The notes beneath the pieces were generated by a model, which saw only the letters and a list, made by a program, of their open reading frames with translations, did no database searches and was not told the DNA's origin. Positions 6,855 through 9,523 of a stretch of 9,523 nt of DNA are shown here, one piece after another. The stretch is from Bacteroidota bacterium (lineage in GTDB: Bacteria; Bacteroidota; Bacteroidia; Chitinophagales; Chitinophagaceae). Location of the stretch: NCBI GenBank assembly GCA_023427575.1, contig JAEZAY010000070.1:1-9523 (forward strand), read 5' to 3'. A program made the translations under genes and the position numbers. Position 1 is the first letter of the stretch; each line of letters opens with the position of its first letter.

Positions 6855-8348
6855 TCCAATCTTGTTACGAATGGTTCCTAGTACCGGCTTTACATCGGGA
6901 GAAAGGTTCAGCAGTATTGCGCCCCCGCCATAGATTATAAAAAACACCACCGACCTTACTACGATCCAGAGCAAACCCTGAAACTGGCCAAACAAAAAGT
7001 AACAAATCAAAAAGGATCCCAGGCCAAGCAATAAAGTATAAAGTGTTTTAATGGTGAAGGGTTGCATTTTGAATTTCCGGTAAAGAAATACATACCGTAT
7101 GGCGTTATAGGTAGTAAAGGCGATCAGGTTTGAAATAGCCGGACCAATTGCGCCCAGGCTTTTTGTCAATATGTAATTTAAGGGCAGTGCCATTCCAAGC
7201 AGGATCATGCCAGTGAAAAATTCAAATCGCCAGAAGGTGGAAGTGCCGATGATTTGCGCATTCAGCCCGGTTCCCATATCCAGGATCCGCATGATTCCGA
7301 TAAAGAAAAGAATGGGCAATGCATCCAGGTATTCCTGCTTCATCTGAAATGTAATAACGCCATCGAGAAAGTTTAGATATATGAAAACAAACATTCCTAC
7401 TGCAAACAATAACTGGTTGATCGAAGACTTATGATAGATCCGGTTGATCTTGCCAAAATCCTTGTCCTTCCAGGCTTTTGATAAGGGCGCGATCGAAGCG
7501 GAAATTACTCCCCGCTGTGGCGCCTGAACCAGGCTTGCGATATTTTGAGCCAGCGAATAGATCCCGGCAAAAGCCAGTCCGTTGGGCATTACCGCGGCGA
7601 TAACCAGGGTATCAAAAACATTTGCAATATTATAGATCAGCGACCCACTCCATACAAAGCCTGCCAGAGTAACAATTTTTTTCCAGAACTTTTTTGTAAG
7701 CCGGCTGATGGAAAACCGAAGGAAGATTTTTTTGGTATACAGCAGGTATCCTAAAAGAATGAGGGCTATAAAAAGATAGGTGAAAGAATAGATATAGATG
7801 AAGTTGTCGAAATTGGTGATAACGCCGGCAAAGAATAGAACGATCAAAATGGTTGTAAAGATCCGGAACTGGACTTCTTTTAAAAAATTGGTGAGAACTG
7901 ATTTACGCAATTGCCAGGCATATGCTTCCAGAATGCTGTACACGGTTAATCCGAAACCAAAGGGGAAAAGCCAGTAATAATATTTGATAAGATCCGGTGC
8001 ATTGGTAACATATTTCCGGATAACAAAATCTTTCAGTAGAATCCCGGCCAGTGTTACCATCAGAAAACCAATGGTGGAGATAAGCAGCGCCAGCGTGATC
8101 ATATCATTCCGCTTCGGGGGCAGATTATCGTTATAATATGGGTAGAACTTATAAATATAAGATTGCATACCCAGCGTGGCAAAGGAAAACATCAGGTTGG
8201 CAATTGCCACGAAGGTTTGCGTAAGTCCGTATTGAGCCGTGGTAAAACTGCCTTCTCTCGTAAACAGGTAGGTGTTTACGAAGCCCAGCGCGAAACCGAA
8301 ATATACGATCATCGAGGATATAATACTTTGGCGCCGTATATTACTCAT
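6849..8348 (-). CDS. Polysaccharide flippase-like membrane protein (MOP superfamily, Wzx/PST type)
   Basis: This 499-residue integral inner-membrane protein shows about 14 hydrophobic helices spread over its whole length, for example near 12-30, 85-106, 122-143, 162-180, 186-207, 312-330, 378-398, 436-455 and 460-482. Two seven-helix halves and short basic loops are the pattern of MOP-superfamily exporters that flip lipid-linked glycans across the membrane (Wzx, RfbX, MurJ relatives). The opening IRRQSIISSMIVYFGFALGFVNTYLF and the central NGLAFAGIYSLAQNIASLVQAPQRG segment, in which a cation-free transporter core is followed by a conserved Gln-Arg-Gly, resemble Bacteroidota oligosaccharide flippases. 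ATG at 8348 lies 26 bases after the peptidase stop on the same strand, with no promoter or terminator visible between them, so co-transcription is likely. No glycosyltransferase or polymerase gene is adjacent, so this is not visibly part of an O-antigen or capsule cluster. Substrate unknown; MurJ is less likely without its hallmark sequence context. Confidence 0.85.
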   Translation of the reverse strand: MSNIRRQSIISSMIVYFGFALGFVNTYLFTREGSFTTAQYGLTQTFVAIANLMFSFATLGMQSYIYKFYPYYNDNLPPKRNDMITLALLISTIGFLMVTLAGILLKDFVIRKYVTNAPDLIKYYYWLFPFGFGLTVYSILEAYAWQLRKSVLTNFLKEVQFRIFTTILIVLFFAGVITNFDNFIYIYSFTYLFIALILLGYLLYTKKIFLRFSISRLTKKFWKKIVTLAGFVWSGSLIYNIANVFDTLVIAAVMPNGLAFAGIYSLAQNIASLVQAPQRGVISASIAPLSKAWKDKDFGKINRIYHKSSINQLLFAVGMFVFIYLNFLDGVITFQMKQEYLDALPILFFIGIMRILDMGTGLNAQIIGTSTFWRFEFFTGMILLGMALPLNYILTKSLGAIGPAISNLIAFTTYNAIRYVFLYRKFKMQPFTIKTLYTLLLGLGSFLICYFLFGQFQGLLWIVVRSVVFFIIYGGGAILLNLSPDVKPVLGTIRNKIGL

Positions 8349-8374
8349 TCCGGTAGTTGGTTAGTGGTCGAAAC

Positions 8375-9523
8375 TTATTCTACCTTTTTTACGGTTATAT
8401 AATAATTGGGATCGGCTTTAAACTGGCCTGCATCAAAATTTTTGCCTGCCTTTAAAATTTGCCATTCCGTGGTCGGTTTCAGCACTATTTTTCTTCCTGC
8501 ATCTACTGAAAGCGGCATGTCAAACCCTTTAATGCAATTCGTCCAGCGGTATTGAATGTTCTTTCCATAGATCCGGTATTCCAGTACAGGAATTTTTGTA
8601 TCGCGAAGGTATTGATCAAAAATTTTGGAAAGATCTTTTCCGGATTCCCGGATGAAATAGTTTTCAAGATCAGCAGATCTGATGGTTTGATGATAAAATG
8701 TTTTGTTCAGCCCTTTTAAAATGGACCGGAATTTTTCATCATCGCCGATCACCTGCCGGATGGTATGAATGGTATTGGCGCCTTTCGCGTACATATCGGA
8801 GGAGCCTTCCTGCTGCACATTGTAAAATCCGATTATTGGTTTATCGTTTCGGATCCCCTTGCGAAGTCCTATGCAATATTCATTTGCGGCCTTTAATCCG
8901 GAAACATGTTCGGTATAGATCACTTCCGAATAAGTAGTGAAACCTTCATGTACCCACATGTCGGCAATATCTTTGGTGGTGATATTATTGGCAAACCATT
9001 CGTGGCCGCTTTCATGGATGGTGATATAATCCCAATTCAGACCCCAGCCGGTTCCCGACAGATCACGGCCCAGGTAGCCTTTCATGTATTTGTTGCCGTA
9101 AGCAACCGCGCTTTGGTGTTCCATTCCCAGATGTGGCGACTCCACCAGTTTGTATCCATCTTTATAAAAGGGGTAGGGTCCAAACCATTTTTCAAAGCAT
9201 TTCAGCATTTCATTCACCTCGAGAAAATGTTTTTTTGCGCGATCAATGTTATAGTCCAGTACCCAAAACGAACAATCCAGGTCGCCGTTTTCCCCTTTAT
9301 ATCTTTCATTCCAGGTTCCGTATTTTCCGATATAGGGAATTATATTGTAATTGTTAATCGGGCTTTCTACCGCCCATGTATAGGCGACCATATTGTAAGG
9401 AAGCGCCGTTTTGCTGCGAAGGCGTCCGTTGCCGACCGCTACCAGTGTGTCGGGAACAGTTATGGTAAGTGAAGCACTATCGGGTTCATCGCTCTGATGG
9501 TCTTTGCAGGGATACCATACACT
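8375..9523 (-). CDS. M1-family zinc metallopeptidase (aminopeptidase N-like), N-terminus beyond the window
   Basis: This is a gluzincin peptidase that removes N-terminal residues from peptides. The reading frame stays open to the right edge, so 382 C-terminal residues are visible and the true start lies outside. The ATG at 9391 is internal, because typical M1 beta-domain sequence (WYPCKDHQSDEPDSAS, then TITVPDTLVAVGNG) precedes it. Numbering from the window edge: substrate-binding loop GMEHQ (133-137), a variant of the GAMEN motif; zinc site HESGH (170-174), followed after 18 residues by Glu193 in WVHEGF, giving HEXXH-X18-E; and Tyr245 in YAKGA, the likely transition-state tyrosine. Only about 135 residues follow that point, so this is a short M1 protein without the long helical C-terminal domain of E. 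coli PepN. Whether a signal peptide is present cannot be seen. The flippase gene follows after 26 bases. Family is certain; exact specificity is not. Confidence 0.95.
   Translation of the reverse strand, partial: SVWYPCKDHQSDEPDSASLTITVPDTLVAVGNGRLRSKTALPYNMVAYTWAVESPINNYNIIPYIGKYGTWNERYKGENGDLDCSFWVLDYNIDRAKKHFLEVNEMLKCFEKWFGPYPFYKDGYKLVESPHLGMEHQSAVAYGNKYMKGYLGRDLSGTGWGLNWDYITIHESGHEWFANNITTKDIADMWVHEGFTTYSEVIYTEHVSGLKAANEYCIGLRKGIRNDKPIIGFYNVQQEGSSDMYAKGANTIHTIRQVIGDDEKFRSILKGLNKTFYHQTIRSADLENYFIRESGKDLSKIFDQYLRDTKIPVLEYRIYGKNIQYRWTNCIKGFDMPLSVDAGRKIVLKPTTEWQILKAGKNFDAGQFKADPNYYITVKKVE

Noticed and set aside
9389..9391. ATG at 9391 as the start of the M1 peptidase
   Set aside because: The frame continues to the window edge and encodes typical M1 sequence upstream of this Met, so the gene is partial rather than short.
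8906..9472. A 188-codon plus-strand open frame opposite the M1 peptidase
   Set aside because: It is antisense to the region encoding HEXXH and GMEHQ, and its translation shows no coherent domain; it mirrors the real gene's codon pattern.
1..9523. Defence system, mobile element, CRISPR array, riboswitch or phage module
   Set aside because: Every long frame is accounted for by a housekeeping or envelope gene, spacers are all under 190 bases, and no spaced direct repeats, terminal inverted repeats, integrase or transposase were seen.

Overview
The window looks like ordinary chromosome from a member of the Bacteroidota, plausibly Chitinophagaceae-like. That placement is an inference from three things: gene starts without Shine-Dalgarno sequences and with A/T-rich leaders, two clean TAnnTTTG-type -7 promoter boxes (at 2193-2200 and 6084-6091), and the character of the proteins. 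Base composition is moderate, and no change in it by eye suggests recent transfer. I see no rRNA, tRNA, CRISPR array, insertion sequence, integrase, toxin-antitoxin pair or defence gene.

Layout: positions 1-853 (minus) hold the N-terminal two thirds of a CNT/NupC nucleoside transporter that runs off the left edge. A 186-base divergent spacer separates it from a plus-strand class I methyltransferase of the METTL21/Methyltransf_16 type (1040-1681). That gene converges on trxA (1838-2155, minus), which has its own -7 box and a strong intrinsic terminator. Upstream of trxA on the same strand lies dnaE, the replicative DNA polymerase III alpha subunit (2299-5937), whose PHP domain appears to retain its metal ligands. 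A 173-base divergent spacer then leads to a plus-strand NlpC/P60 cell-wall hydrolase predicted to be a lipoprotein (6111-6764). It converges on a minus-strand pair separated by only 26 bases: an M1-family metallopeptidase whose 5' end lies beyond the right edge (8375-9523), followed by a 14-helix MOP-superfamily polysaccharide flippase (6849-8348).

The genes do not form one pathway. They cover nucleoside uptake, protein or small-molecule methylation, thiol redox, replication, peptidoglycan remodelling, peptide degradation and glycan export. The only likely operon is peptidase then flippase. No previously undescribed system is evident. The points most worth checking are the substrate of the METTL21-like enzyme, the apparently intact PHP site together with a degenerate clamp-binding peptide in DnaE, and the peptidase-flippase pairing.
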